In this document: piece by piece, positions 56,417 to 64,000 of the stretch | Numbering within the stretch: the stretch's first letter is position 1 | Layout of the letters: every line of letters begins with the position of its first letter | Assembly (NCBI GenBank): GCA_017459445.1 | Contig: JAFUDJ010000005.1 | Location: 50,295-114,294, forward strand | Source of the DNA: Prevotella sp. | GTDB taxonomy: Bacteria; Bacteroidota; Bacteroidia; Bacteroidales; Bacteroidaceae | Length of the DNA stretch: 64,000 bases | Reading direction: 5' to 3' | Made by a program: the position numbers and the translations under genes | The notes under the pieces: model-generated | The model's database searches: none | Seen by the model: only the letters and a program-made list of their open reading frames with translations | Told to the model about the DNA's origin: nothing

Positions 56417-57501
56417 ACGTTTAAAGGTTGTTTTTTAGTTAATAATATGTGGTTTATTCTCTCTGTTATCATCTCTGCCCCGATGTCGTTCATACAGGCG
56501 TAGTCGCCTCTCATGCAAGGCTTTTTTCCGAAGATGCTGCAGGGTCGGCATGGCATGTCCAGTTGTACGGCATTGTCCAATGACTGCCCCCATCCTAAGA
56601 ATCCGGCGTATGGATGTGTGGCGCCCCATACGCTGACCACCGGTGTCCCCGTGAGCGATGCCAGGTGCATATTCGAGGAATCCATGGAGAGCATCACGTC
56701 GAGATGGCTCATCAGCACCAGTTCCTGCCACAGCGACTCCAGGTGCTTTCCGGTATAGACACACGACTCGTACTGTGTGCTCCACAGGTCAAAGTAATGC
56801 TCTTCCTGCTGGCCGCGACCGAAAAGGAAAATCCGGGCCTTGGGGTGTTGCCTTATCAGTTGTTCTATGACCTGCTGCGTCTTCTCAGGAGGATAGGTCT
56901 TTCCCTCATGGGCGGCAAAGGGTGCTATGCCGATAAGCGGCTTGTCGGTTGCTGCCATGCCGTCGCTGACCATTGCCTGGATATCCTCCGGCAGTTCACT
57001 GATGTCGCCACCGCCTTCAGGAAAGATGCTGTGGAAGCGGATGTCGACCGGATACCCCAGTTCTGCAAAAACGGCGGCGTAGTTTTCAAACGACGTCGGC
57101 TGCTGTTTCAGCTCCTTCTTCGTGGCCGACGTGATGCGGCGGCGCCCCTTGCGGTGCTTATTGATGTGTGCCACGCGGTAGCTGCCCATGTTGAACAGCA
57201 TGCGCAGGTATTCTGAGCGCAGCACGCTATGCAGGTCGGCAACGGCAGTGAACTGCTTGGCCACCAATCGGCGGAACAGGGCGTTCAGGCCCTTGATGCC
57301 GTGGTATTCATGCTTCAAGTCGGCAGCCATGAAACCGATGTTCGGCGCCAGGTTCTCGAAGAGCGGCTTTGCAAAGGTACGGCTGAGCACGGTGATGCGC
57401 ACGTCAGGATACTGCTGCGCCAGCGACCATACCACAGGCACAACCATGGCCACGTCGCCCATGGCGGAGAAACGTATGACGAGGATGTGTTCCTTCTTCA
57501 C
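56413..57501 (-). CDS. Glycosyltransferase family 9 (heptosyltransferase-like)
   Basis: The 362-residue protein is a GT-B glycosyltransferase of the ADP-heptose:LPS heptosyltransferase family, predicted to add a sugar to the lipopolysaccharide core on the cytoplasmic side. Motifs are [21 protein letters not shown] at the N-terminus, [19 protein letters not shown] in the middle, [25 protein letters not shown] near the end (key part [10 protein letters not shown]) and [12 protein letters not shown]. The start codon is GTG at 57501; no ATG fits. It is followed by the rubredoxin with a 4-bp overlap and preceded by the DUF4254 gene on the same strand. The gap (57508-57549) is a CTTTTTAC-like repeat. 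Confidence 0.9.
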   Translation of the reverse strand: MKKEHILVIRFSAMGDVAMVVPVVWSLAQQYPDVRITVLSRTFAKPLFENLAPNIGFMAADLKHEYHGIKGLNALFRRLVAKQFTAVADLHSVLRSEYLRMLFNMGSYRVAHINKHRKGRRRITSATKKELKQQPTSFENYAAVFAELGYPVDIRFHSIFPEGGGDISELPEDIQAMVSDGMAATDKPLIGIAPFAAHEGKTYPPEKTQQVIEQLIRQHPKARIFLFGRGQQEEHYFDLWSTQYESCVYTGKHLESLWQELVLMSHLDVMLSMDSSNMHLASLTGTPVVSVWGATHPYAGFLGWGQSLDNAVQLDMPCRPCSIFGKKPCMRGDYACMNDIGAEMITERINHILLTKKQPLNV

Positions 57502-57507
57502 TTTCGT

Positions 57508-57549
57508 CCCTTTTTTTACCTTTTTACTTTTTTACCCTTTTACTTTTTA
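57508..57549. repeat. TTTTTTACC/CTTTTTAC repeat between the GT9 and DUF4254 genes
   Basis: Same octamer family as in the signal-peptide repeats; it encodes the last residues (YKK) and stop codon of the DUF4254 protein. Confidence 0.7.
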
Positions 57550-58142
57550 TACAGCACCGGGTTCGTTGCCGGGTCGTTATACATTTTCATTTGGCGATAC
57601 ACCTTCATGTATTTCCGTCCCGCCTCAATGTCTTCCAACAGTTGGTCGATAGCCGTCGACAAGTCTTTCTGCTGTTCTTTCAGCACGTCGAGCTTTGCCT
57701 GGCAGCGCGCCACGTGTGCCGTGTCGGCATCCGTGCGTTCCGTCTGCTCCTGCATGTGCCATATTTTCAGCGCCAGGATGCTAAGCCTGTCAATGGCCCA
57801 TGCCGGGCTTTCCGTGTTCAGCCGTGCGTCTTCCAATGGCTCCACGTTTCTGTACAGCTTGCGGAAGTAGGTGTCAATCTCTTCCACCAAGTCCGTCCTG
57901 TCCTGGTTCGAGCGGTCAATGCGGCGCTTCAGCGCCAGTGCCTCGACGGGGTTGATGTCCGGGTCGCGGATGATATCCTCTAGATGCCACTGCACGGTGT
58001 CTATCCAGCACTTCAGGTAAAGGCTGTGCTCTATCGAATCAGCCTTGTAGGGATTGCTGACGGGTGTGTCGACATGGTCTTTCCGGTGGTAGTCATCAAT
58101 TGCCTGATGAAAGATTCGGTTTGCTTTTTCAGTGAATGACAT
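57540..58142 (-). CDS. DUF4254 protein
   Basis: The 200-residue protein starts at 58142 (MSFTEKANRIFHQAIDDYHR); longer readings cross the promoter. It is largely alpha-helical (WHLEDIIRDPDINPVEALALKRRIDRSNQDRTDLVEEID, recognisable from LKRRIDRSNQDRTDLVEEID). DUF4254 has no known function, but in Bacteroidetes it is usually beside LPS-core glycosyltransferases, as here. I therefore infer a link to LPS assembly. A minus-strand promoter element (TAACTTTG, 58173-58180) is about 30 bp upstream. Confidence 0.85.
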   Translation of the reverse strand: MSFTEKANRIFHQAIDDYHRKDHVDTPVSNPYKADSIEHSLYLKCWIDTVQWHLEDIIRDPDINPVEALALKRRIDRSNQDRTDLVEEIDTYFRKLYRNVEPLEDARLNTESPAWAIDRLSILALKIWHMQEQTERTDADTAHVARCQAKLDVLKEQQKDLSTAIDQLLEDIEAGRKYMKVYRQMKMYNDPATNPVLYKK

Positions 58143-58172
58143 AGCAATATGAGATTTATTGATTACTGTCGG

Positions 58173-58180
58173 CAAAGTTA
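58173..58180 (-). promoter_or_regulatory. -7 element for the DUF4254-GT9-rubredoxin operon
   Basis: Minus-strand TAACTTTG, 30 bp before the start codon. A -33 partner is not evident. Confidence 0.55.
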
Positions 58181-58251
58181 CGATAAATATTTGATAACAG
58201 GAAAGAAAAGTGGGGAAAAAATGCCTACTCGTCCCTTTTTGCGCGTTTCCT

Positions 58252-58282
58252 TTTGTATTGTGCCCGCTAATTCGTACCTTTG
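58252..58282 (+). promoter_or_regulatory. Bacteroidetes-type promoter for pdxB
   Basis: TTTG (58252-58255), 19-bp spacer, TACCTTTG (58275-58282). The pdxB ATG follows 8 bp later, so the message has almost no leader. Confidence 0.8.
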
Positions 58283-58290
58283 CAGGCGAT

Positions 58291-59292
58291 ATGAAGATAG
58301 TAGTCGACGACAAGATACCCTACATCCGCGAGACGCTGGCTGCGCTCAGCGACACGGTGGTTTACAAAAGCGGCTCCGCCATCAGTGCCCCTGATGTCCG
58401 CGATGCTGATGCGCTGATAGTCAGGACGCGCACCCGTTGCGACGAACAGCTGCTCGGTGGCAGCCGTGTACAGTTTGTGGCTACGGCCACGATAGGTTTC
58501 GACCATCTCGATACCGCCTATTTGCAGCGTGCCGGCATCCATTGGACAAATTGTCCTGGTTGCAATTCCGGCTCTGTGGCACAGTATGTCGAGTGTGCCT
58601 TGTTACAGCTCCAGCGCCATGCCGGGCTTAGTTTGCAGGCTTCCACCATAGGCATCGTGGGGTGTGGCCATGTGGGTTCCAAGGTTAAGGCCGTCGCCCA
58701 GCGTCTGGGCATGCGTGTCCTGGTGTGCGACCCGCCGCTGTCACCCGTCGGCGGCGTGCCGTTGCGCGTCATAGAAAGCGAAGCCGACATCATCACTTTC
58801 CATGTGCCGCTGACCACGGTGGGGCCTTATGCCACGTGGCACATGGCCGACGAGCATTTCTTCCAGCGCCTTTCGCGTGTACCCTATATTATAAATACCA
58901 GTCGCGGCGAGGTTGTCGACAATGCGGCACTGCTGTCGGCGCTGCGCGATGGCAGGGTGCGTGACGCCGTGCTGGATGTATGGGAAGGGGAGCCTTCGGT
59001 GAACCTTGACCTGCTGCAGCGCGTCTTCATCGGTACGCCACACATTGCCGGCTACTCGGCCGACGGCAAGGTCAATGCCGACAATATGGTCGTCAGCGCC
59101 CTCTGCCGCCACTTCCACCTGCCGCAACCTCGTCCTATTGTAGCTCCATCGCTGCCTCCTGGATTTCAGGACACGGGTAGTCCTCTCGACTTCTACGACC
59201 CGCTGGCCGACTCGGAAAAACTGAAAAAAGACCCCTCGGCCTTCGAGTTTTTGCGCAACCATTATCCCCTGCGGCGTGAACAAAAGGTGTAA
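58291..59292 (+). CDS. pdxB: 4-phosphoerythronate dehydrogenase
   Basis: PdxB oxidises 4-phosphoerythronate in pyridoxal phosphate synthesis. The start at 58291 (MKIVVDDKIPYIRETLAAL) is the normal PdxB N-terminus and lies just after the promoter. The enzyme is a D-isomer-specific 2-hydroxyacid dehydrogenase with TIGFDHLDTAYLQRAG, GCNSGSVAQYV, the NAD site GIVGCGHVGSKVKAVAQRLG and the catalytic set INTSRGEVVDN (Arg), DVWEGEP (Glu) and GTPHIAGYSADGK (His). The C-terminal domain is shortened, giving 333 residues. No other pyridoxal genes are beside it. Confidence 0.92.
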   Translation: MKIVVDDKIPYIRETLAALSDTVVYKSGSAISAPDVRDADALIVRTRTRCDEQLLGGSRVQFVATATIGFDHLDTAYLQRAGIHWTNCPGCNSGSVAQYVECALLQLQRHAGLSLQASTIGIVGCGHVGSKVKAVAQRLGMRVLVCDPPLSPVGGVPLRVIESEADIITFHVPLTTVGPYATWHMADEHFFQRLSRVPYIINTSRGEVVDNAALLSALRDGRVRDAVLDVWEGEPSVNLDLLQRVFIGTPHIAGYSADGKVNADNMVVSALCRHFHLPQPRPIVAPSLPPGFQDTGSPLDFYDPLADSEKLKKDPSAFEFLRNHYPLRREQKV

Positions 59293-59370
59293 AAAACGCA
59301 CTAAAATGCTTCTTTTTGTGCACAAAAGAGGGGTTGGTGTGCATAACAGGATGCTTTTTTTGCCATAAAA

Positions 59371-59402
59371 TTTGCGTAAGTCAATAAAAATGTGTTACTT
59401 TG
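59371..59402 (+). promoter_or_regulatory. Bacteroidetes-type promoter for acpP
   Basis: TTTG (59371-59374), 20-bp spacer, TTACTTTG (59395-59402, one mismatch to TAnnTTTG). The leader to acpP is about 70 nt. Confidence 0.65.
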
Positions 59403-59478
59403 CACCCGCTAAGCGCAAAAATGTGCTTGGCATTATCTGAAAAAGAAACAAAATATTAACATTTTAAAGAAGAAAATT

Positions 59479-59715
59479 ATGTCAGAAATTGAAAGCAAAG
59501 TAAAGGACATTATCGTAGACAAACTGGGTGTTGATGAGGCAGAGGTTAAGCCCGAAGCAAGTTTCACCAACGACCTCGGTGCTGACTCTTTGGATACCGT
59601 TGAGCTGATTATGGAATTTGAGAAGGAGTTCGGTATTTCCATCCCCGATGACAAGGCAGAGAAGATTGCCACCGTTGGCGACGCCATTGCTTACATCGAG
59701 GAGAACAACAAATAA
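59479..59715 (+). CDS. acpP: Acyl carrier protein
   Basis: ACP carries growing fatty-acid chains on a phosphopantetheine arm. The 78-residue protein has the serine attachment site in [18 protein letters not shown] and an acidic four-helix layout ([20 protein letters not shown]). It is followed by fabF, a typical fatty-acid pair. Between them is a strong hairpin (59740-59798) that may adjust how much read-through reaches fabF, since ACP is needed in large excess. Confidence 0.97.
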   Translation: MSEIESKVKDIIVDKLGVDEAEVKPEASFTNDLGADSLDTVELIMEFEKEFGISIPDDKAEKIATVGDAIAYIEENNK

Positions 59716-59739
59716 AGAAGTATAAAGGAAAAGTGAATA

Positions 59740-59798
59740 GTGAAAAATTTGCTGCCGCCATTTCCTTTCACTTTGGTATGCGGTAGCAAATTTTTCAC
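59740..59798 (+). terminator. Hairpin between acpP and fabF (partial terminator?)
   Basis: Nineteen-bp arms (GTGAAAAATTTGCTGCCGC and its inverse, one mismatch) flank a 21-nt loop, followed by a T-rich stretch TTTTCCTTTTTC. It could be an attenuator in the acpP-fabF-rnc transcript. Confidence 0.55.
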
Positions 59799-59830
59799 TT
59801 TTCCTTTTTCACTATATCCCCAAGAATATT

Positions 59831-61096
59831 ATGGAACTGAAAAGAGTAGTAGTAACAGGACTCGGTGCCGTTACGCCACTGGGCAATACCGTGGAGGAGA
59901 CATGGAAGAACCTCGTAGCTGGTAAGAGCGGTGCAGCTCCTATTACGCTTTTTGACACAACCCTGTTCAAGACCAAGTTTGCCTGCGAAGTCAAGAATTT
60001 TGACGCCTCGGCATACATCGACCGCAAGGAAGCCCGCAAAATGGACCGCTACACGCAGCTGGCCATTGCCGCTGCCAAGCAGGCCGTTGAGGATAGCGGC
60101 ATGAACCTCGAGCAGGAGGATAAGGACCGCATCGGCGTTGTCTACGGTGTAGGAATCGGCGGCATCAAGACCTTTGAGGACGAAGTGGGCTACTATGGCG
60201 CACACCGTGCAGATGGACCCAAGTTCAGCCCCTTCTTCATTCCTAAGATGATAGCCGACATTGCTGCCGGCCAGATTTCCATCATGTATGGCTTCCATGG
60301 CCCCAACTACATCACTGCCAGTGCCTGCGCTTCCTCGTCGAATGCGCTGGGCGATGCCTTCAATCTCATCCGTCTTGGCAAGGCCAACGCCATCGTTGCC
60401 GGCGGTGCCGAAGCTGCCGTCTGCGAAGTCGGCGTAGGAGGCTTCAACGCGATGAAAGCCCTGTCGACGCGCAACGACGAGCCTGAAAAGGCCAGCCGCC
60501 CGTTCAGTGCCAGCCGCGACGGTTTCATCATGGGCGAGGGTGCCGGCTGCCTCATTCTTGAGGAGCTGGAGCATGCCAAGGCTCGTGGTGCCAAGATTTA
60601 CGCAGAGATGGTGGGTGCCGGCATGAGTGCCGATGCTCATCACATCACGGCCTCGCATCCTGAAGGACTCGGCGCCAAGCTCGTCATGAAGAATGCACTG
60701 GAGGATGCCGGATTACAGCCAGAGGACATCGACTATATCAATGTCCACGGCACGTCGACGCATGTGGGTGACATCTCAGAGGCCAAGGCCATCAAGGACG
60801 TCTTTGGCGAAGCTGCCTATAAGCTGAACATTTCGTCGACAAAGTCCATGACGGGCCACCTGCTGGGAGCCGCCGGCGCCGTAGAGGCCATGGCCACGGT
60901 CCTGGCTGTGCAGAACGACATCGTTCCGCCTACGATTAACCACGATGACGACGACCGTGACGAAGAGATTGACTACAACCTCAACTTCACCTTCAACAAG
61001 GCCCAGAAGCGCGAGGTTCGTGCCGCCCTCAGCAATACGTTCGGTTTTGGCGGCCATAACGCCTGTGTAGTATTCCGTAAATTTACGGATAAGTGA
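59831..61096 (+). CDS. fabF: Beta-ketoacyl-ACP synthase II
   Basis: FabF elongates fatty acids by condensing malonyl-ACP with acyl-ACP. The 421-residue protein has the thiolase fold with the active-site Cys in TASACASSSNAL, His in NVHGTSTHVGD and the second His in TGHLLGAAGAVEA. NTFGFGGHNACVVFR is the C-terminal signature. It lies after acpP and before rnc, an order common in Bacteroidetes. Its stop codon overlaps a GTG that could extend the rnc frame. Confidence 0.97.
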   Translation: MELKRVVVTGLGAVTPLGNTVEETWKNLVAGKSGAAPITLFDTTLFKTKFACEVKNFDASAYIDRKEARKMDRYTQLAIAAAKQAVEDSGMNLEQEDKDRIGVVYGVGIGGIKTFEDEVGYYGAHRADGPKFSPFFIPKMIADIAAGQISIMYGFHGPNYITASACASSSNALGDAFNLIRLGKANAIVAGGAEAAVCEVGVGGFNAMKALSTRNDEPEKASRPFSASRDGFIMGEGAGCLILEELEHAKARGAKIYAEMVGAGMSADAHHITASHPEGLGAKLVMKNALEDAGLQPEDIDYINVHGTSTHVGDISEAKAIKDVFGEAAYKLNISSTKSMTGHLLGAAGAVEAMATVLAVQNDIVPPTINHDDDDRDEEIDYNLNFTFNKAQKREVRAALSNTFGFGGHNACVVFRKFTDK

Positions 61097-61098
61097 GC

Positions 61099-61122
61099 AA
61101 AATGCAAACACGTTTGCATTTT
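61099..61122 (+). promoter_or_regulatory. Perfect inverted repeat between fabF and rnc
   Basis: AAAATGCAAAC and its exact inverse GTTTGCATTTT with a two-base centre (24 bp). It lacks a long T-run, so it could be an operator or an RNA processing stem for RNase III, rather than a simple terminator. Confidence 0.5.
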
Positions 61123-61152
61123 CGAACGATAGTAAATTCGCTGAAAGCAAGT

Positions 61153-62202
61153 ATGTGGATTAACGATATTATTGACCGACTGAAGCTCCCTTTCCGCAAG
61201 GAGAAGGAGCTTTTTTCTGCCCTTTATCAGATTCTGGGTTTCTATCCCCGCGACATCAGCCTCTATAAGCAGGCCTTGCTGCATAAGAGCGTGGGACGGA
61301 AAAACGAGAAAGGCAAGCCGCTGAACAACGAACGGCTGGAATTTCTGGGCGATGCCATCCTCGACGCCGTGGTGGGCGACATTGTTTTCCGGCATTTTGA
61401 AGGCAAGCGCGAGGGATTCCTGACAAATACACGTTCCAAGCTCGTCAGCCGCGACACCCTCGGAAAGCTCTCCAAGGAAATGGGCATTGCCGAACTGATA
61501 AAGTCGGCGGGGCATTCTACGTCGCACAACAGCTATATGAGCGGCAATGCCTTCGAGGCACTGGTCGGTGCCATCTATCTCGACCGTGGCTACAAAGCCT
61601 GTATGCAGTTTATGGAAAAACGCATACTGGCACAGATTATCAACATCGACAAGGTGGCTTACAAGGAGGTGAACTTCAAGTCGAAGCTGTTGGAGTGGAG
61701 CCAGAAGAATCGTGTCAGGATGGAATTCCGCGACCTGAAGCAGGAGCGTGACGAGAAGAACAGCCCCGTCTTCACAACCCAGGTGTTCATAGAAGGCTTG
61801 GAAGGCAGCATAGGCACGGGTTATTCCAAAAAGGAGAGCCAGCAGAAGGCATCAAAGGAGACGCTGCAGCGCCTGCGTCGCGAGCCTCAGTTCATTGATG
61901 CTGTCTTTGCCGCCAAGGGCGACCGCACGAAGATGGAGGAGGAACCCGTCATGGTAGTGCCTGATGTAGACAAGCTGGAGCGCGACCAGCAGAACTTCAT
62001 TGAGAGCCGTACCGAGGAAGACACCCGCCATGAAGAGCTCCCCGATGCCAGCAAAGTGTCGCAGAACAAGGAAAACCGACAGCATGATGCCGTAGAGGAC
62101 GAATACAACCTTGACGACATCAGCGCCACACCGCGTGAGAAGACACGCGAGGAAATCATTGCTGAGGCTGAAGAGCAGGCCTTTGCTGATAAGGCGCGGT
62201 AA
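61153..62202 (+). CDS. rnc: Ribonuclease III with long acidic C-terminal extension
   Basis: RNase III cuts double-stranded RNA in rRNA maturation and message turnover. The ATG at 61153 (MWINDIIDRLKLPFRKEKEL) is used because homology begins there; a GTG at 61093 overlapping fabF is the alternative and would add 20 residues encoded partly by the perfect inverted repeat. The catalytic motif is NERLEFLGDAILDAVVGDIV, and the second helix pair is near GNAFEALVGAIYLDRGY. The dsRNA-binding domain is about residues 165-245 (GTGYSKKESQQKASKETLQRL). A charged tail of about 90 residues (LPDASKVSQNKENRQHD, EEIIAEAEEQAF) follows, giving 349 residues. The function of the tail is unknown. Confidence 0.95.
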   Translation: MWINDIIDRLKLPFRKEKELFSALYQILGFYPRDISLYKQALLHKSVGRKNEKGKPLNNERLEFLGDAILDAVVGDIVFRHFEGKREGFLTNTRSKLVSRDTLGKLSKEMGIAELIKSAGHSTSHNSYMSGNAFEALVGAIYLDRGYKACMQFMEKRILAQIINIDKVAYKEVNFKSKLLEWSQKNRVRMEFRDLKQERDEKNSPVFTTQVFIEGLEGSIGTGYSKKESQQKASKETLQRLRREPQFIDAVFAAKGDRTKMEEEPVMVVPDVDKLERDQQNFIESRTEEDTRHEELPDASKVSQNKENRQHDAVEDEYNLDDISATPREKTREEIIAEAEEQAFADKAR

Positions 62203-62223
62203 AGCGAACAAGTAACTCAAATT

Positions 62224-62409
62224 TATCCTTCCATCCTTCCAACCAGCACCGCCGCACTATTGTAGATGTTTACAAGGAATACCAAGTACTGGGACGAGGA
62301 GTCCGGGCAACCCGGACTCCTCGTCCCAAATATGCGTACTGAAATTTGGTACTTTAGTTAAAATTCCTGAAATCAGGGCTTTGGTGCAGGATGGAAGGTT
62401 GGAAAGATG
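62224..62409. repeat. Foldback element with perfect 17-bp central palindrome
   Basis: Terminal arms of about 27 bp (62224-62250 and 62383-62409, CCTTCCATCCTTCCAACC-like) surround a perfect stem GGGACGAGGAGTCCGGG (62291-62307) with its inverse (62311-62327) and a CAA loop. There is no T-run, so it is not an ordinary terminator. No gene is seen in it. Confidence 0.65.
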
Positions 62410-62434
62410 AAAATGCAATTTTTCGTCTCTTTTC

Positions 62435-62465
62435 TTTGCCGTTTCACATTTTCTTCGTACATTTG
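62435..62465 (+). promoter_or_regulatory. Bacteroidetes-type promoter for the structured RNA
   Basis: TTTG (62435-62438), 19-bp spacer, TACATTTG (62458-62465). The nearest downstream start codon is 390 bp away, so it probably drives the RNA at 62472. Confidence 0.75.
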
Positions 62466-62471
62466 CAACCG

Positions 62472-62788
62472 ACTCTTGGAGCATACAAGGCTGAACCGTG
62501 AGAGGGAAGGCCGCTCCGCAGAAAAGAGCCGCGACATATAAAAAGGCGTTTACTTTGACGCTTTGTTCTTGACAAGCTGGAATCTTGCAAACTCCTCTGT
62601 AAAGTCATGAACATAGCGAGGGTAGATGCCCACATGGTGTGATTATGCACGTACTCCTTGTATTTTACACAGGGAGAAGTGTATACATATCAGTGTGGGG
62701 TCTATGCTTGCTCGTTCAACTTTACAGGGCATGCAAGAGCCTCAGCTTGTGGGACGAGTAAAGAGTATAGTTCCCACATCTTTTTTGT
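62472..62788 (+). ncRNA. Structured noncoding RNA, 6S-like rod (candidate)
   Basis: Between a good promoter and an intrinsic terminator lies a sequence that folds as a long rod. Paired segments, from outside inwards, are CAAGCTG 62573-62579 with CAGCTTG 62743-62749, TCTTGCA 62583 with TGCAAGA 62732, CTGTAAAGT 62597 with ACTTTACAG 62719, and TGAAC 62608 with GTTCA 62714. A largely unpaired internal bubble follows (62613-62622 and 62705-62713), then TAGA/TCTA and CCCACA 62629 with TGTGGG 62694, and an apical stem CTCC/GGAG near 62653-62675. The 177-nt rod with a central bubble resembles 6S RNA, but no conserved 6S sequence was confirmed. The extra 100 nt at the 5' side are not explained. Confidence 0.5.
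62748..62788 (+). terminator. Intrinsic terminator of the structured RNA
   Basis: TGTGGGAC (62748-62755) pairs with GTTCCCACA (62770-62778), followed by TCTTTTTTG. Confidence 0.65.
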
Positions 62789-62857
62789 GCCGTAACAAAA
62801 CATCAAAAAACTTTTAAAAAGCCGAATCTGGGGGCAAGGAGGCAAATGATAAACAGT

Positions 62858-64000
62858 ATGAAGAAACTTTTATTGTTACTTACAGTATGCCTATTATCTA
62901 TCCAAGTTGAAGCTATAGAGAACCGGACGCTTCAAATTGGACAAACTATTAACATCTCAACAAATAGTGCAACAAACGCATGTACTAACTCAGATCCTAC
63001 TGTTGCGAGTGCAACAGCTGTGAATGGGAAATGGGATAATAAAAGATGGAATATAACGGCACTCAAATCAGGAGTTACCACTATAAATCTAATGTATAGT
63101 GATGCCAATACCACCCCAATTGCTACATACGTCATCACTGTTGTGGAAGTAAAAAGCATTTCAATTCCGTCAACGCTGACTCTATTAGTTGGCCAGAACT
63201 ACACCTTCTCTCCGGTAATTACTGATGCAGCTGCATCTACGACATTGACATGGACAAGTAGTAATACTTCTGTTGCAACAGTCAATAGTAGTGGTTTCCT
63301 GTCTACAACTGGCGTTGGTTCAACAACAATAAAATGTACAGCTCACAATGGCGTTTCTGCCCAGTGCGAGGTGACAGTTAACCCAGTACTCGTCAGTGGC
63401 ATCACACTCAACCAAACTGAGGCTGAAATGGTGGTTGGTGAGAAGTTGAACCTATCAGCCACCATCGCGCCCGACAATGCTACCGACAAGAGAGTGACTT
63501 GGAGCAGCACCAACGATGCTGTTGCCGTGGTGAGTGAGAGTGGACTGGTGACGGCCGTAGGCTCCGGTTCTTGCCAGATAAAGGTAGCGGCAAACGATGG
63601 CAGCGGCAAGACAGCCTCTTGCTTAGTGACCGTGGAGAAGAACAACAAACTGACGGTGACCGACATGACGCAGTGCAGCGGCGGTCAAGGTATGCTGAAC
63701 GTGCTGCTGTCTGACGAAGAGACCATCATGGGATTCCAGTTCGACTTGGAACTGCCTACGGGTGTGACCGTGGCAGAGAAGGACGGCAAGCTGCTGGCGG
63801 CACTGACGGGCAATGCCGTGAACACACACAGCATCTCTTCCAGTAAGGTGAGCGACGGTCTCTACCGCTTCGTGGTGACGCCGCAGGGCAGCCGCGCCAT
63901 CAGCAATGCCAGCGGCGACGGCATGACCATCACCATCGACGTGGCCGACGACGTGGCAGTGGGCACCTACACGATGACCATCAAGGACATAGAGATGACG
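62858..64000 (+). CDS. Secreted Ig-like (BIG2) surface protein with cohesin-like domain, 3' end missing
   Basis: The frame runs off the end of the window; 381 codons are visible. A signal peptide MKKLLLLLTVCLLSIQVEA starts at 62858; an ATG 12 bp earlier (62846) lies only three bases after AAGGAGG. Three bacterial Ig-like domains follow (VKSISIPSTLTLLVGQNYTF, ISGITLNQTEAEMVVGEKLN-like SGITLNQTEAEMVVGEKL, WSSTNDAVAVVSESGLVTAV). After residue 260 a cohesin-like beta domain starts (LTVTDMTQCSGGQGMLNVLL, IMGFQFDLELPTGVTVAEKD). The first 500 bp are AT-rich and the remainder GC-richer with biased codons, as if two parts of different age were joined. The complete protein is probably a large adhesin or surface scaffold sorted by type IX secretion. 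Confidence 0.82.
   Translation, partial: MKKLLLLLTVCLLSIQVEAIENRTLQIGQTINISTNSATNACTNSDPTVASATAVNGKWDNKRWNITALKSGVTTINLMYSDANTTPIATYVITVVEVKSISIPSTLTLLVGQNYTFSPVITDAAASTTLTWTSSNTSVATVNSSGFLSTTGVGSTTIKCTAHNGVSAQCEVTVNPVLVSGITLNQTEAEMVVGEKLNLSATIAPDNATDKRVTWSSTNDAVAVVSESGLVTAVGSGSCQIKVAANDGSGKTASCLVTVEKNNKLTVTDMTQCSGGQGMLNVLLSDEETIMGFQFDLELPTGVTVAEKDGKLLAALTGNAVNTHSISSSKVSDGLYRFVVTPQGSRAISNASGDGMTITIDVADDVAVGTYTMTIKDIEMT

Noticed and set aside
62291-62327. Perfect 17-bp hairpin read as a terminator for rnc
   Set aside because: No T-run follows on either strand, and it is the centre of a larger inverted-repeat element.
62291-62327. RNase P RNA because of GAGGAGTCCGGGC
   Set aside because: The motif is part of a perfect palindrome and the other conserved RNase P blocks are absent.
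62626-62817. 63-codon frame upstream of the Ig-like protein
   Set aside because: It coincides with the paired segments of the structured RNA and crosses its terminator.

Overview
The window comes from a Bacteroidetes chromosome and looks like Prevotella or a close relative. The evidence is the protein families (PorZ and short type IX-style C-termini, YchF, GtrA, BspA-like LRR protein, DUF4254, GH106/GH2 glycosidases) and promoters of the Bacteroidetes form TTTG-N19/21-TAnnTTTG. The species cannot be named from sequence alone. No rRNA, tRNA, CRISPR array or classical insertion sequence was seen.

Layout. 1-1797: 3' part of gyrB. 1.86-12.08 kb: four co-directional secreted carbohydrate enzymes (GH2, GH106 alpha-L-rhamnosidase-like, sialate O-acetylesterase-like, GH2), probably for pectin-like side chains, without susC/susD in view. 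12.1-26.1 kb: housekeeping genes (ychF, lgt fused to a sensor kinase, mutS, leuS, YitT fused to an RdgB-type pyrophosphatase) plus a secreted Ig-like protein. 26.1-39.4 kb: porZ, then a surface-polysaccharide and acylation region (GT-C-like protein, GtrA, acyltransferases, CotH-like proteins, an MBOAT/SGNH pair, a large membrane protein), partly AT-rich and mosaic. 39.4-41.4 kb: nadA and a SpoU methyltransferase flank an AT-rich gap with clustered DnaA boxes. 41.4-45.3 kb: BspA-like LRR protein and a REP-type tyrosine transposase (RAYT). 45.4-62.2 kb: replication, repair, translation and lipid genes (polA, polyprenyl synthase, deoC, mazG-like, dtd, uvrC, apt, mnmG, rubredoxin, GT9, DUF4254, pdxB, acpP-fabF-rnc). 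62.2-64 kb: a structured-RNA locus and the start of a large Ig-like surface protein.

Three themes stand out. First, a family of 27-bp odd palindromes (arms about 13 bp, centre near GCGACAnTGTCGC or GAGGCAnTGCCTC) lies in frame inside leuS (three), mnmG (two), a GH2 gene (two) and the RAYT gene itself (two), with another copy just upstream of the RAYT. Because 27 is nine codons, insertion adds nine residues without a frameshift. This resembles the Rickettsia palindromic elements, here with a candidate mobilising RAYT in the same window. Second, the window has origin-proximal signals: a perfect and a near-perfect parS site flank apt, and a cluster of DnaA boxes lies between nadA and the SpoU gene. 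Third, three membrane-protein genes lack a stop codon and run in frame into the next gene. Tandem octamer repeats also encode the hydrophobic cores of three unrelated signal peptides.
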